Assembly: GCA_002099365.1 (NCBI GenBank)
Contig: MSED01000015.1
Coordinates: 1-64,000, forward strand
Direction of reading: 5' to 3'
Source: Phialophora verrucosa
Lineage: Eukaryota > Ascomycota > Eurotiomycetes > Chaetothyriales > Herpotrichiellaceae
Length of the DNA: 64,000 nucleotides
In this document: piece after piece, positions 44,449-55,960 of the stretch
Layout: every line of letters starts with the position of its first letter
How positions within the stretch are numbered: position 1 is the first letter of the stretch
The notes under the pieces: generated by a model
What the model saw: only the letters and a program-made list of their open reading frames with translations
What the model was told of the DNA's origin: nothing
The model's database searches: none
Translations under genes and position numbers: made by a program

Positions 44449-46026
44449 CTACAGATCTGAAATGATGCTGATGTTCCCCTTTTGATTCCTCGTGCTCCGC
44501 CGTCTCTCCTCCAAGCTGGTCGGCGACAATCCATTCGACAGACCGTTCAAGCCCGGCTCGCTCTGTGCCTTCTTGAGCTCCGACACTTTGGGCGCGGGTG
44601 GTGGTCCGGCCATGGCCCCGTCCATAGACTGCTGGGATGGCGGCATCGGCATGCGCCGATTCCTGTCTTCTTTCACGTGCGCTTTCCATTTGCTGACCAA
44701 TTTGTCAAAATCCCATTTGTCGCCCAGTCTCGTATTCACATTCTCTGGGGGCGCATTCGCCGTCTCATCGGCGACGCCATCTGGTGCGTGCGAAGCAGCG
44801 CGCCCTTTGTTCAGATTGATCAGCCGCAGCTCCTCACGCATGGTAGCACCGAACGTCTTTCGCTCGGGCGGCCACAGCGCCATCTCTCTTGGCCACTGAC
44901 AGCGGGACAGGTATTCCACCTGCTGTTGCAACTGATTCGCCTCTTGCTGTAACCGCTCCAGCTTGTCTTCCATTTCTTGCACCTTCTGCTGCTCTGAGTT
45001 GTATGCCCGGAGCAACTCCACCTGCCAAAGTAGATTGCGGAAATCGGCCGGATGCGACATCCAGTTCTGGTAGCTCGAATCCAAGTGTGTAAGGGTAGAC
45101 TCCATCCATTGCGCCGCACTGTGTGTGAGAAAGTCTGCCTCTTCTGCGATGTTCGAGGTCGTAGGCTGAGCTAGCCGCAGAGCCTGCCATTTCCAGTAGT
45201 CGATTGTAGAGCTCAGCTTCTGGCGGAGAGGAGCAAGCTGATCTGGACCGGGTGGGTTGATCGGGATCGATTGCGGGGTGGAGAAAGGAGATGCCTGGAA
45301 CAATGTCGCAGGCGCGGGTAGGACTTTCAGACAAAGGGAAGGGAAGGTCTGTGACTGAATATCGAAGTTGAAAGGAGAAGGTTTCGGTGAGGCATGCTTG
45401 GTGGCCGCGCGAAGAGAGTCGAGGACTTCGCGAAGCGCAAGCTCGAGCGCTCGTGTTGTCTCCGCATTGTTCGTCGGATTGAGATCTTGCGCGTATGTTG
45501 AGAAACTGCGCTTGAGGGCTGACGGACTGGACACAATGGCCGGAGTGGGAGGAGCAGCAATGACTGGAGAATCGAGGGTGGCCGGATCTGTAATAACACC
45601 TGTGGCCTGCCAGTTCAACCTGTTCAGGCGCACGTGCATCCCACCGGGAGGGACACGGTTGAGTTCGATCGCGGAAGAGACCAGTGTGCCTGGTTGAGGA
45701 CCGGGACCGAGACCTGGGGAACCGTGTGACGAGCGAAGATCTTCGTGTTCATTGTTCTTGTCCTTCCTACTGCTTCTCGCCGTGCGGCGCGTAATGCCTC
45801 CTCGCAGCCTTCGGATTTCATCCACATCGTGAATGCCGTCGGGTTTCTTCTTCGAGATGAATTGATCGAGATGGCGGCCGAGGGAGGAAGACGTGAAATG
45901 CTGGTGACAATACTGGCATTCCTTGTCCTTGACCGTAGCTGCTTTGGCAGCAGCCTGTTGTGCCGCATTGGACTCGTCGCCCGAGTCTGGGTCTGGGGAT
46001 GGTTCGGATGCGGGTGAATCGGCCAT
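44449..46026 (-). CDS. Conserved fungal protein with CxxC..H finger and coiled coil
   Basis: 525 aa from ATG at 46026 (MADSPASEP); the frame is open further upstream but lacks an ATG. An acidic N-terminus leads to ECQYCHQHFTSSSLGRHLDQF, with C37, C40 and H52 forming a compact zinc-finger-like unit. A conserved basic segment follows (IRRLRGGITRRTARSS). The middle contains a helical region with Trp-rich blocks (TIDYWKWQALRLAQP). A coiled coil of about 40 residues rich in Gln/Glu lies near 350-390, and the C-terminus is disordered. This combination occurs in a family of uncharacterised ascomycete proteins, probably nuclear. Function is unknown. Confidence 0.72.
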   Translation of the reverse strand: MADSPASEPSPDPDSGDESNAAQQAAAKAATVKDKECQYCHQHFTSSSLGRHLDQFISKKKPDGIHDVDEIRRLRGGITRRTARSSRKDKNNEHEDLRSSHGSPGLGPGPQPGTLVSSAIELNRVPPGGMHVRLNRLNWQATGVITDPATLDSPVIAAPPTPAIVSSPSALKRSFSTYAQDLNPTNNAETTRALELALREVLDSLRAATKHASPKPSPFNFDIQSQTFPSLCLKVLPAPATLFQASPFSTPQSIPINPPGPDQLAPLRQKLSSTIDYWKWQALRLAQPTTSNIAEEADFLTHSAAQWMESTLTHLDSSYQNWMSHPADFRNLLWQVELLRAYNSEQQKVQEMEDKLERLQQEANQLQQQVEYLSRCQWPREMALWPPERKTFGATMREELRLINLNKGRAASHAPDGVADETANAPPENVNTRLGDKWDFDKLVSKWKAHVKEDRNRRMPMPPSQQSMDGAMAGPPPAPKVSELKKAQSEPGLNGLSNGLSPTSLEERRRSTRNQKGNISIISDL

Positions 46027-46471
46027 ATTGACGGCGCTCAAGTCATCGAAAGGCAGAATTACTTGCTCTGTGTCCCTTTGCCGTATCCAGGAGCATGACA
46101 ACGAGAGACAGGCCAGCAGGTGAACGGTCACGACTTGAACTTTGTGCTTGCCAATGCTTTCGTCCGAGAGGCCCGAGTGCGCGGGCTCTCGGGATCAAGT
46201 AGCACCCGACCTGGAATTTTGTCGATCGCACCCTTGAAGAGGAGGTCCTCGCGAACATTCGAGGGGCCGACGAAGGACTGCCACACCAGGGAGCCTATTC
46301 CATTATATTGTAATGTACACACCTTGAGTCGGCCGACTGTAACGTGGCTGGACTCATCATATCTCTCTATCAGGTCATAAGTCCGTTTCCATCCAATCCA
46401 AACGTCGTGGGTATTTCGTTATTGCCAAAATAAACTCACTGTACAATCAGACCAAGTACAAGCCACATTCT
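46027..46471. other. Intergenic region, 445 bp
   Basis: This lies between two minus-strand genes. It contains the promoter of the finger/coiled-coil gene and the 3' end of the NIPA-like gene. Nothing else is visible. Confidence 0.55.
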
Positions 46472-49088
46472 CTAAACAAAGCTTCCCCCTGTTGCTCCTC
46501 CAGGACTTGTCGGTTTCCAGCTCTGTCTTCGACCTGCAGCTCTTTGCCGCCTCTCTTCTCTTTCCCTTTTGCTTTGTTCTTCGAACCGCCGCCGGGTGGC
46601 CTCCGCTTCTGGACTCTCTGTCCGAGCCAAGCCATATTCATATGCATCATTCACCCTTGCGTCCTCCGAGACTCGAGGCAGGTGATCGTCGCCATCCATC
46701 CTGCGAAAACCAGTGTCGGGGAGCCGACTCGTGTATTTCGGCGGACTCATCGACGAACTCTGGAAATGGTCCGACACTGCTTGAGTGACTCTGCCCCGTG
46801 TTGAGCCTCCTCCCACCATGGTTCCCGGTATTGCTCGGTCGTCGTTCGCGCTCGCCGGTGAACTCCTCGTGAGCAAAGGTGGGGGTTGATAGATCCTCGG
46901 CGGACTTGGCCTTCGCCGGCTGCTTGTCGTCACGGGTGGTGGTGCGGCTGAGATCGTCTCGTTCGGAGGACTCTCGGTGTTCGTCATCTGCCAACCGTCA
47001 ACCTCGTCAGAATATGACAGAGAACGTTGAGGAGGAGAAGGATATTGATAACGATAATAATCATCAACGCTGCTGGTGGAGCTGGATTGGGAATGGGAGG
47101 TTGCAGGGGCATAGGGCATGAATTCAGCTGGGCGTTCCGGCGAACGAGGAGATTCATGTTCAAGCAATGCAATGTGAGAATCACCCTTGACAAGTCCCAA
47201 TCTTTCCTCCTCTGATCCATTCTTCGCAGCGCGCCTCTGCTCATTACTGCTGCCCCGGTGCGATAAATGTGGCCGTGACGACGTCGGATCGATGTCTGGC
47301 GTGCGTGAACTAGGGCGGAGGAAGTTTGTGAACGAAAATTGTCGTCGAGCCTCTTGAGCTGGTCTAAGTGTCGGGGACGGCGATGGCTTGGCGGGTAGAG
47401 GTTTCGAGCGAGGCGATGGATGAGCCGCGATTGTCACGGCTCTTTCCTTTTGAAGCTGGCCGGGACGGAGTCCATAAATCCGTTCCTGAGCGTCTTCGAA
47501 GCTTCCGGGCCCATAGGGCACAATGGGTGACTCAGCATTGGATGGGTGGACCTTGATATCGGTCAAGGCAACTGGGTGTATGGGGCTTCGTACAGAGTCC
47601 TCTGGCACATCTTGGTGACGGCCAGGAGTAGGGTGACGGATCACACTCTGGGCGCGGTGTCGGAGGTTCTCAAAGAATCCGGGACCTTGTTCGCTTTCTT
47701 CGGCGTCCGGCTGTGGAAAATGCGACATACCCAAGGGTGGATGAACGGTATTTCTCCGCACAGGAGCACCGGGTTCGCCAAGAACAGTTTTCCGTCGTCT
47801 GAGGCCGTCCCATTCCACGATCTCGTTCTCGCGCAGTGGTTCAAGTTGGTCTTTGAGCGTGTCTTCCCGCAGCCGCCTGGCTTCCTCCTGTTCCATCTTC
47901 TGTCGGGATACGGAGAATCTCCTGATCAAAGCAGCGGTTCCACGGATAGCGTCGGCCTTTGGTTCGGTTTCTGGCTGTTCAACCTCGGCGATTTCTCTGA
48001 CCTGGTTGAGATCTCCTTTGAAGACGGCTGCGTCGGGAACATCCTTCGCAGACTTGGACATTTGCAGGAGAACAACACCGGTGCAGATCTGGAAGAATCC
48101 CATGATCACGGTTGTAATCGTTACAGCGGTCCCCTTGAATCCCCGGAAAAGGATTGCCGAAGTGATGATCGTGGCGCTGGTGAAGATGACATAGTATGTC
48201 GGGGTAACAAGCGCGGCATTGAAGATGTTCAGAGCTTTCTGCAATTTGTTAGTGGCTAGAACTGCGAGGGTGTCCATAAAGACTCACGTTGAGGTAGATG
48301 ATCTCGGTCAGCAGTGTCGCAATCACAAAAACCAACAGGACGTAAAGGAACCACTGGTTGAACTGGGATTTGCCGCCAACTTGGGCAACAATTGCGCTGC
48401 CCAATCCTTGAGTTGCGACGACACTTAGACCTCCAATCAAGCTGCAGATGGTGAGATATACCAACATGCTCTTCTTCCCGTACCTCGGACCTGCCCAGAG
48501 GGCAATGAACGTACAGGCGACGATGACGACTCCGGCATAGCTGAGAAACCCTGGGGCAATCACAAAGTGCTGCATTTCCTGAATATCGGCCACAGCGCTC
48601 TGTTCGGGGGCATTGAGCACGATGACAATGCTGCCGATAATGCAATTGAAGCAGCCCACTTTACCGACAAAACTCAAGCGCTCTTTGAGGAAGATCGCCG
48701 ACAGAATCGTGGTGACCACAACACTCAGAGCGCCGAGGGGTGTGACAAGAATCGCGTCGACAAAGGCGTAGGCCACGAAGTTGCATATTTCGCCCACGAT
48801 CATCAAGGTCATGCCTCCCCACCACCAAGCGTTCTTAAGGTACCCGTAACCCTCGCCAGCTTCCTCGTTGTATTTCGCATTGGCTTTGAGCAGTCCCATC
48901 TTTTTCAGCACGAAGGAAGTGCCAATGAACAGACCGGAGGCCACCGCCAGCGAGAGACCGATCGCTTTGTAGACGGGCGGGCGATTCGCCGTGGTAGAAG
49001 CGGTATCCGCCGAGGTCGAATTGCTTGTCTCATTGCGGGCAATCAAGGTGTGAGCCACAGCCCATACCTGCGGTGGTACATTTTCCAT
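46472..49088 (-). CDS. NIPA-like (DUF803) magnesium transporter with long C-terminal tail
   Basis: Two exons on the minus strand, 48288-49088 and 46472-48238, are joined across a 49-nt intron (CTAAC branch site) to give 855 aa. The first ~330 residues form the NIPA/DUF803 membrane domain, with about nine spans. It contains FIGTSFVLKKMGLLKAN (about 54-70), GEICNFVAYAFVDAILVTPLGALSV (about 99-123) and FLKERLSFVGKVGC, all typical. The family transports Mg2+ and possibly other divalent cations at the plasma or endosomal membrane. The remaining ~520 residues are Ser/Pro/Arg-rich and probably disordered and cytosolic, far longer than the short tail of animal NIPA proteins. This tail is common in fungal members and may be a phosphorylation or sorting platform (inference). 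Confidence 0.88.
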
Positions 49089-51486
49089 AGTATGGAGGAG
49101 GGCGGTTGAGGCGCCACTGATGGCGGCTAGGGAGGTGAATGCACTCTATAAGGCGGTAGCCATGAGCGCGATCCTGTTACGAGTGTCAAGGAGGGAACAG
49201 GTTGCCGAATGCTGATTTTTTCTTGGACGGATTGATTCTGGGTGAATGTCGTCGAGATCGGAAGGGCAGTCGTAGATTGGGCTCGAGAGGGTGCGTTTCG
49301 TGGAGGGCGTAAACAATGCAGTGGTACAGGGAACGGCGTATATGCAGGAGTCGGATTGCAATTGCCCACAGTCTCGGTGACTGGATTCAAGTAGGATGTA
49401 TCCGTAGGACTTCAAGAGTTCGTTATGGCGAAAGCAGTCAGCGTAGGAGAGAACAGAGAACACTGGGCAGAGGGAAGAGCTGAACAGTCGAGCATGCAAG
49501 AAAGTGAGATCTACCAACCACTGACGCAAGTTGTGGCTTGTGTTAGCGCCTGAGACACAAGTTAACGATTGAAAAAGGTTGGCTGGTGATGGACCCGCTG
49601 GCATCAGAGCCTTGGAAAACCCACAGGGAAAGCAGGGGAAGCCTGTGGGAATTCCATCCTTGGACCCGCAGAGTCTGGACCAACCCGTTCGGTGGCCCTC
49701 GTTGCTGGGGCTCTCGCTCGTTATCGATATTCACCCGAGTGAGCTCAGCACCTAACCATTCCTTCCCAACGCCAATACGCAGTAATCTCAGCGACGATGC
49801 TGGTACTTCTATTTGTCCATTCCAGCATCGTCGGTGTCGGTGCTGTCGGCTTCAATGTGGTATCTTGCCTCCTCTTCCGGCTCATGCAAACCCACCGAGA
49901 CACCGTGTGCGTTGAGGCTGTGTTTGAGCATCATCGCGGTTTGCGCCTCTCCTTCCGCTGCGGGCCACATCCAAAACCCTCCCAGTCACGGTGTCGTGAT
50001 CAACGTTCTCGTCACTGGCCACGACCCGATCAGACCCATGGCTTCTTTCACGCTCGATCGGTGTCATGTGAAGTATACCTTACTCCTGTGTGCACGATCC
50101 ACCGTTCTCCAACCTCCCAACTGTTTCAGACCTCCCTTCCCCTGAGTCTCAGATATGCTTACCTCGTACTACCACTTGAGCATGTTCCTCGACACTGCCC
50201 TACCCCACTCGTGCGTGATTCGAGTTACGCGGGACGGTTGGTGTACACTTTCTCCAGCCGTCGCGCTCTTGCAGTGTCTTTGCCCCATGGTGGAAACTGG
50301 AAAGCCGGATGAGGCTCTTCCACCCTGCAACGAGCAGACTCATCCCTATGCCGACTTATGCCATTCAGCCGAACCAGGGAACCACTCGGTATAGCAGGTA
50401 CATAGTCACCGGGAGAGAGTCTACGGGTCCGAGTAGGAATTACGGCGCAGAGCACACTGAGGACGATTGCGCTCACCCAAACAAGCCCATCCAGCAATCT
50501 GCTTCCCATGGACTCACACCGGCCATCTTCCTATCGTGAAAATGGCTTCTACCCTTCTAGACTCGAACTCTCAATCTTCACACATGCAAGCACTTTGTCA
50601 TTAGCCTCTCCCGTCCAGCACAGAGGCACGCATGGAACTTTCATGGATTGCTCTTACGTAGGAAAATCGCGCGTTATCATAGGGCTGGCTGCCCATAAGG
50701 TTTCTCGCAATACACTTCTCCTGAACTCGCGTCCTGCAAAATCACAATAACTACAGGGGCATGCGTTTGCGATCGAAGCCATCGCAGTACAGCTGCCGGC
50801 TGCGCAGCGCTGCCACGTGGGATGCAAGAGCTCGTGTCAGGCCTTGGTGGTCTCGATAAAAGATATCGCAAGAACCGCCAATAATTGCAACGCTTTATCT
50901 TGGTACCACTGATAATGCTTGTCCAGGCCAAATCAAGCCACGCTACTGAATGCAGGTCTATCTTCTCCCCACGGGTTAACGAATGAAACATCCACCCCCT
51001 CCGAGCTGGTGAGGAGTTACCCAAGCATTGCTCAAGCTACGATTCCCGCCACGCTGGACGCCGGCAGCTAAAGATGAGCGCCTCTCATCCTCAAAGCAGA
51101 ATGTCGGTTGCTGATAAGGCCAACAACAACGCTTCACGATCCTCGCAGGCTCTTCCTCTCGCCAATCATGAACTCTACAATAGGTCAGTGGCTGAGCGGA
51201 CATCTTTCGCGCATCAACAAGGCGAGTCTTGGAACAACCTGGTTGCTCTCTCTCCTTCTACTTCGAGGGCTAGTGTCACTACATTTCCTCGTCAACATGG
51301 CGAGACCACATGTGTCCGGGAAATCGTTCCCACATGCGGAGACAATCTTATCGAGTGCGCTTAAATCTACAACAACAACACCCTGGGTGAACATGCGGAT
51401 AAAGTCCGCCCTGTTCCCATTTCTCCGCTTTGTCCCCTTGGACCATCAAGCTGTCGCATGCTGCTAGCAACATAGTTTTTGACACC
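49089..51486. other. Large divergent intergenic region, 2.4 kb
   Basis: This separates the NIPA-like gene (-) from the GABA-type permease gene (+). It is pyrimidine-rich in places and holds only random-looking short frames, such as a 152-codon ATG frame on the minus strand at 49146-49604 that probably lies in the NIPA 5' leader. The length suggests extended leaders or complex regulation. Confidence 0.5.
50853..51353. promoter_or_regulatory. GATA-factor (HGATAR) site cluster before the permease
   Basis: HGATAR matches occur at about 50,854 (CGATAA), 50,895 (reverse strand, AGATAA), 51,112 (TGATAAG) and 51,347 (reverse strand, CGATAAG), all within 650 bases of the permease ATG. AreA/Nit2-type GATA factors use such sites to switch on nitrogen-scavenging permeases. 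The sites are short, so chance matches cannot be excluded. Confidence 0.4.
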
Positions 51487-53277
51487 ATGGCAAGTCCTCG
51501 GAAGGGATCCGTCTCCGTTGTCGACGAAAACGCTGTCGGCGTCACATCCGTGTTTGCACAGCGACACAGCCATGCGGTCTTGGAAGAGGGGGCCACCAAG
51601 GACGAGGTGACTCTGGCCGCTTTAGGTTACAAACAGGAATTCAAGAGGTATGGTCTCTCGATGCTGCCGGTCGTGGCCGCAAGCTGACCGAATGCCAGAG
51701 ACTTCACCATCTGGGAGTCTTTCTCTGTCTCATTTGCCGTTCTCGGCTTACTACCTTCCGTCGCCTCTACGATTAGCTACAGCTTGGGTTACTCTGGTAT
51801 GGGTGGTGCCATGTGGGGATGGCTCATCGCGGCGGTCCTCATTCAGTCCACTGCTTTCACCATGGCCGAATTGTGCTCGAGCATGCCTACCGCAGGAGGT
51901 CTTTATTACGCCTCGGCCGTGCTCGCTCCTGAAGGATGGGGACCGCTAGCGTCCTGGTTCGTTGGATATTCGAATTTCTGTGGATTCGTTACCGGCCCCT
52001 GCTCTGTCAATTATGCATTGGCGTCGATGTTGATCACCTGTGGCATGATTGCAAATCCCGACTACGAACCCCAGACATGGCATACCTACCTTACCCTGCT
52101 GCTTCTGCTTTTTATCAATGGTCTCGTCACTATGCAATCCACACGCTTCATCGGCTGGCTTAATAAGATTGGGACAGTATGGAACATCGTTGTGGTGATC
52201 ATCTTCGTCATTTGGTTCCCGGTGGGTTCGATCAATCACCCCAAGACCAACAACAGCCACGACGTGTGGACGAAGTTTGAAAATGGAACGCAGTGGGCGT
52301 TGCCGTGGGCAACGATTATGGGCTTCCTTACGACGATCTGGACGATGTCAGGATACGACGCGCCGTTTCATCTCTCGGAGGAATGCAGCAACGCCAATAT
52401 AGCATCACCACGTGCCATCGTCATGACTGCTCAGCTTGGATTATGGGGTGGCTGGATCATTATATGGGTTATTTGTTGGACTGTGAAGGATATCACAGAT
52501 GTTGTGGCGGGACAATATGGGCAGCCGTTTGGAAGCCTGTGTCTGCAGGTGCTGGGCAAAAGAGCCGGCTTGGCCATGTTCTCTCTGAACATCATTGCCC
52601 AGTTCTTCGTCGGAGAGAGCTGTACAATCACTGCCACACGCGTCGTCTTCGCGTATTCCCGGGACGGAGCCATTCCCGGCTCGAGATGGTGGAGTCAGAT
52701 TCACCCCAAGACAAAGACTCCCGTATATGCGACTTGGGGCGTCCTGGGAGTGGCAGCATTGCTGGGCTTGTTGATGTTTGCCAGCCCGGTTGCTATTGGA
52801 GCGGTATTCAGCATTGGTGCCATTGCTCAGTACACGGCATTCACCACGCCTGTGGCATTGAAACTGTTCTTCGATCATGGAAGGTTCAAGCCCGGTAAGT
52901 CCGAACGCGTGTCTAAGCGTGCGTAATTGCTGACCCCGTCTTCCTCAGGTCCTTGGCATCTTGGTCGATGGTCCAAGCCACTGGGCGCGGTTGCTTTTGG
53001 TTGGTGGTTGTTGATTACTCCCGCCCTATGCTTCCCGGCTGTCAAGGGTAAAGATTTGAATTCGCTGACCATGAACTGGACTTGTTTGATATATGGAGGC
53101 TCAATGTTTTTAGCCATGTCCTGGTACGCGATTGATGCCAGAAAGTGGTTCAAGGGCCCTCGTATCAACGTACACGTCACTCAGGACGGGGTGGAGGTTC
53201 TCGAGGGGCATTCTGATCACAGCAGCAGTGTGAATAAGGGGACGGATTCCGAGAAGGGAGAAATCAAGTCGGAGTAA
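51487..53277 (+). CDS. GABA/amino-acid permease (APC superfamily)
   Basis: Three exons, 51487-51647, 51699-52894 and 52949-53277 (introns of 51 and 54 nt), give 561 aa. About twelve membrane spans are present. Hallmarks are DFTIWESFSVSFAVLGLLPS near the first span, MAELCSSMPTAGGLYYASAV, GYDAPFHLSEECSNANIASPR, and the late block FAYSRDGAIPGSRWW. These place it with fungal GABA/choline-type permeases (Uga4 and Hnm1 relatives) that import GABA, polyamines or related amines at the plasma membrane. The start used is the ATG that gives the usual polar N-terminus (MASPRKGSVSVVDE); an upstream in-frame ATG at 51430 is less likely. GATA sites upstream fit nitrogen regulation. The exact substrate cannot be told. 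Confidence 0.9.
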
Positions 53278-54148
53278 ATGGTCGCCCAACACATCACCAG
53301 CAGCAATGAGTGTCTCCGAGAGGGCCCAGCAATGCACTTTAACTCCGCGACCGACCTACATTGCCCAGCCGTTGCAAGCTGACCATACTGGTCACCGTCA
53401 CGTGCGGTGCCAAGATTGCAAGCAAGGTCAACCAGGCGCTGATGTTTCTGTTTCGCGCGCACATAATTACCAATGCTAGAACTGTAGTTGAGGTCGTTAG
53501 TTCGACATAAGACTATGCCGCGTCATGAGCTTCGCAAGTCTTCGTTCTGCGACCGGGCTAGAAGTTCCATGGAGTGCTTTGAAGTTAGTTAGCGAAGGCG
53601 AAAGGACGGACCGAGGGACTTTGTCATGACCCCCCTTGCCCAGGTGAGCGAGCGATTAACTGCAGGCGGCCCTGGCTCCAACCCCAATACCTTGTTCCCC
53701 CAAGATTCCCTCACCTTGCCTAGAGAACCTTATCCCAATCATGAACGGGACAAGGCCACTTACGCAGCGCGAGCACACCATCAGTATGGCTCGTAACACC
53801 AAAGCATGCTGGAATGGCTCAATGCCAAGTCAAACCCTTGGGCCTAAGTAGCGAATTTGAAACGGCCCATTCTTCGTCCGATCTCCGGATACACGTAACC
53901 TCTCAGGTCTCGACTGAGGAACCGTTTGCTATCCCCCGGAATTTTTGAATGGTCGGCCTTAACAGATCAAATATGACCTCGAAACCGTTGATGGGGGTGT
54001 CGTCGCAATGACAAAAACGCCGTGATTGTCCAACATCCTGAGAGAGCAGCTCACAATAAACCCTAAATCAAAGTTGTACCGTGTCGCATAAATTTCATCA
54101 ATTCATTTGGCCTGTCGGGAACAAGCGTGGCACCGCTGGCTCCACGCA
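53278..54148. other. Intergenic region, 871 bp
   Basis: This lies between the permease and the TF-like gene, both on the plus strand. No coding frame or repeat was recognised. Confidence 0.5.
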
Positions 54149-55960
54149 ATGCCAGAATCATTACTATGGATCAACAAGGACTCCGGTTCGACCGTTCTCT
54201 CGCGGAGCTCCAGAGCGGAAACGAAGCAAATTCGCAAACATGTGCAGCACGAAAGACAGGTGAGAGCCAAAGCGGAGGCGGCTGCCAGATCTGGATCGAC
54301 AAGTGATAAGTCGCCTCGGAAGAACAGGATTAAAGATCGGCCCTCACCTGAACAGCAGTCCGTCGCTGTAGGACAGCCTGAGCTTCACCTGGATACAAAT
54401 GTACCGGCTGGGAGCCCCGAACACCACCGTTCTGTCTTTTCGGCGTTATCCCCAACCTACACGTCTCCGATTAGTCCGTCCAGCAGGTTGCTTCAGGCTG
54501 TCAGCGCCTTCCCAGGACTCGAGCCCCAAGAACTCCGCAGCCTGGTTTTCTTCTGCCAGAGGACAGCTCCAGAATGGTCTGGGTGGAAAGATGCAGCGTT
54601 CTGGAACAAACTCATCCTGCAAGCATGTCACCTCAATCGCTCTATACTCCACGGAGTAGTTGCTCTCGGTGCCCTTCATGAATCCTCCGAGGTCGACGGG
54701 GAGTCGCATGAGCGTTCGGACTTGCAGCAACTGGCTTTACATCAAAGCAGCAAAGCGACTCGCATGGCTTACGAGACGGCAATGTCGGACATCACGACCT
54801 TGATCTCGTGCGTCATATTCATTTGCCTGCAAAACCTACAGGACAGTCGCACTGCCTATCAGCTACTCAAATCCGGCTACAGTCTGATCACGGACATTGA
54901 TGCAAGACTAGCATCCGGCGACCTTGTCCTATCTGACAGTGAAAAGACCGTGCTGAACAACTTCCTCCGGCCCATCATCGAGCGCTTGCGGATGCGATTT
55001 TGTAGCATCGTCGACATCCCTTCCGCCCTGACCCTGAGCGCCGCCATCAAGCGAAGCAAAACAGATCATCGTATGACGCAGCCAGAAATTCCCTACTGCT
55101 TTAGCAACCTTCTGGAGGGACGCAACAAGCTTGAGGAGATAGTGGACTGGGCACAGGAGAACATCGACTCCTCGCTAATACACTGCGAACAGCGAGAACA
55201 GTTGCAAGCTCTACTATCGAACTGGATTGCCGCTCTCGATGATACCCCTGTGACGAAACTCGAGCGGTACGAGGCATTGATCACCTCAAAGAAGCTCCTT
55301 CGGGCCGCCGCACTTGTCGCCTCAATCCTGTTCGATACACTCGGGACCGGCGAAGAATGCACCTATGACCGCCACGTGGACAGGTTTGCGGAAATCATCG
55401 AGCTGTACAAAGATGCAATCGGATCCCCAGCCAAAGCTCCCAGGACTACATCGTTCGGCATCGACTCTGGCGTCATCGACACCCTCGCGTTTATAGCTGG
55501 ACGATGTCGTGACCCAGTCATCCGAAGATCAGCTATTGCTCTGCTGACTCAGACAAACCGAACAGAAGGCGACCTTCAAGGTTGCACCGGCAGCACTATC
55601 ATGCAGACGCTTATGGATCTCGAAGAAGAAGGTCTCAATGTTATCGAAGCAAGCGACGTTCCCGAATCCCACCGGCTTCGCATATGGGAAGATCATCAGT
55701 ATTGGGAGACGGGCGAGATACGCATCTTCTTCGTCAACTGGCCATACGATCCCTCTTTGGGTGCCGACGTAAAGACCGCATCTGTCTACCTGCCCCTGAA
55801 ATTTTCAAGAGAGGCGAAAGAAAGAGCGGCACCAGGCAGTCCTTCTGGATTGCCGAACGTCAGATATGGTCGAGGCTTTGGAGCATTTCTAGAAGAAGGC
55901 ACGCAGACCTATCATCACATAACCTTGTCCTCGTTCTTTATGCCCATGCCTAGACTGTGA
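54149..55960 (+). CDS. Fungal transcription-factor-like protein lacking a Zn2Cys6 cluster
   Basis: 603 aa from the first ATG at 54149; the frame opens earlier at a TTG. The N-terminus LLWINKDSGSTVLSRSSR followed by ETKQIRKHVQHERQ resembles the short basic [F/W]-x-N..R..IR.HV motif found at the start of a group of fungal TF-like proteins that have no binuclear zinc cluster. No Cys-rich cluster is visible. A disordered stretch (about 45-120) precedes a helical region (about 130-450) like the middle region of fungal C6 regulators, with LQACHLNRSILHGVVALGALHES and CVIFICLQNLQDSRTAYQLLKSGY. The C-terminal part (WEDHQYWETGEIRIFFVNWPYD) is conserved in the same group. It is probably nuclear. It lies in tandem upstream of the BVMO gene, which could be a target (inference). 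Confidence 0.7.
   Translation: MPESLLWINKDSGSTVLSRSSRAETKQIRKHVQHERQVRAKAEAAARSGSTSDKSPRKNRIKDRPSPEQQSVAVGQPELHLDTNVPAGSPEHHRSVFSALSPTYTSPISPSSRLLQAVSAFPGLEPQELRSLVFFCQRTAPEWSGWKDAAFWNKLILQACHLNRSILHGVVALGALHESSEVDGESHERSDLQQLALHQSSKATRMAYETAMSDITTLISCVIFICLQNLQDSRTAYQLLKSGYSLITDIDARLASGDLVLSDSEKTVLNNFLRPIIERLRMRFCSIVDIPSALTLSAAIKRSKTDHRMTQPEIPYCFSNLLEGRNKLEEIVDWAQENIDSSLIHCEQREQLQALLSNWIAALDDTPVTKLERYEALITSKKLLRAAALVASILFDTLGTGEECTYDRHVDRFAEIIELYKDAIGSPAKAPRTTSFGIDSGVIDTLAFIAGRCRDPVIRRSAIALLTQTNRTEGDLQGCTGSTIMQTLMDLEEEGLNVIEASDVPESHRLRIWEDHQYWETGEIRIFFVNWPYDPSLGADVKTASVYLPLKFSREAKERAAPGSPSGLPNVRYGRGFGAFLEEGTQTYHHITLSSFFMPMPRL

Noticed and set aside
47546..48259. Plus-strand 237-codon frame
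   Set aside because: It is antisense to the coding exon of the NIPA-like gene and has random composition.
50540..50620. Possible tRNA on the minus strand (a TTCGAGTCT-like B-box)
   Set aside because: The T-stem and acceptor stem do not pair and no good A-box lies at the right distance.
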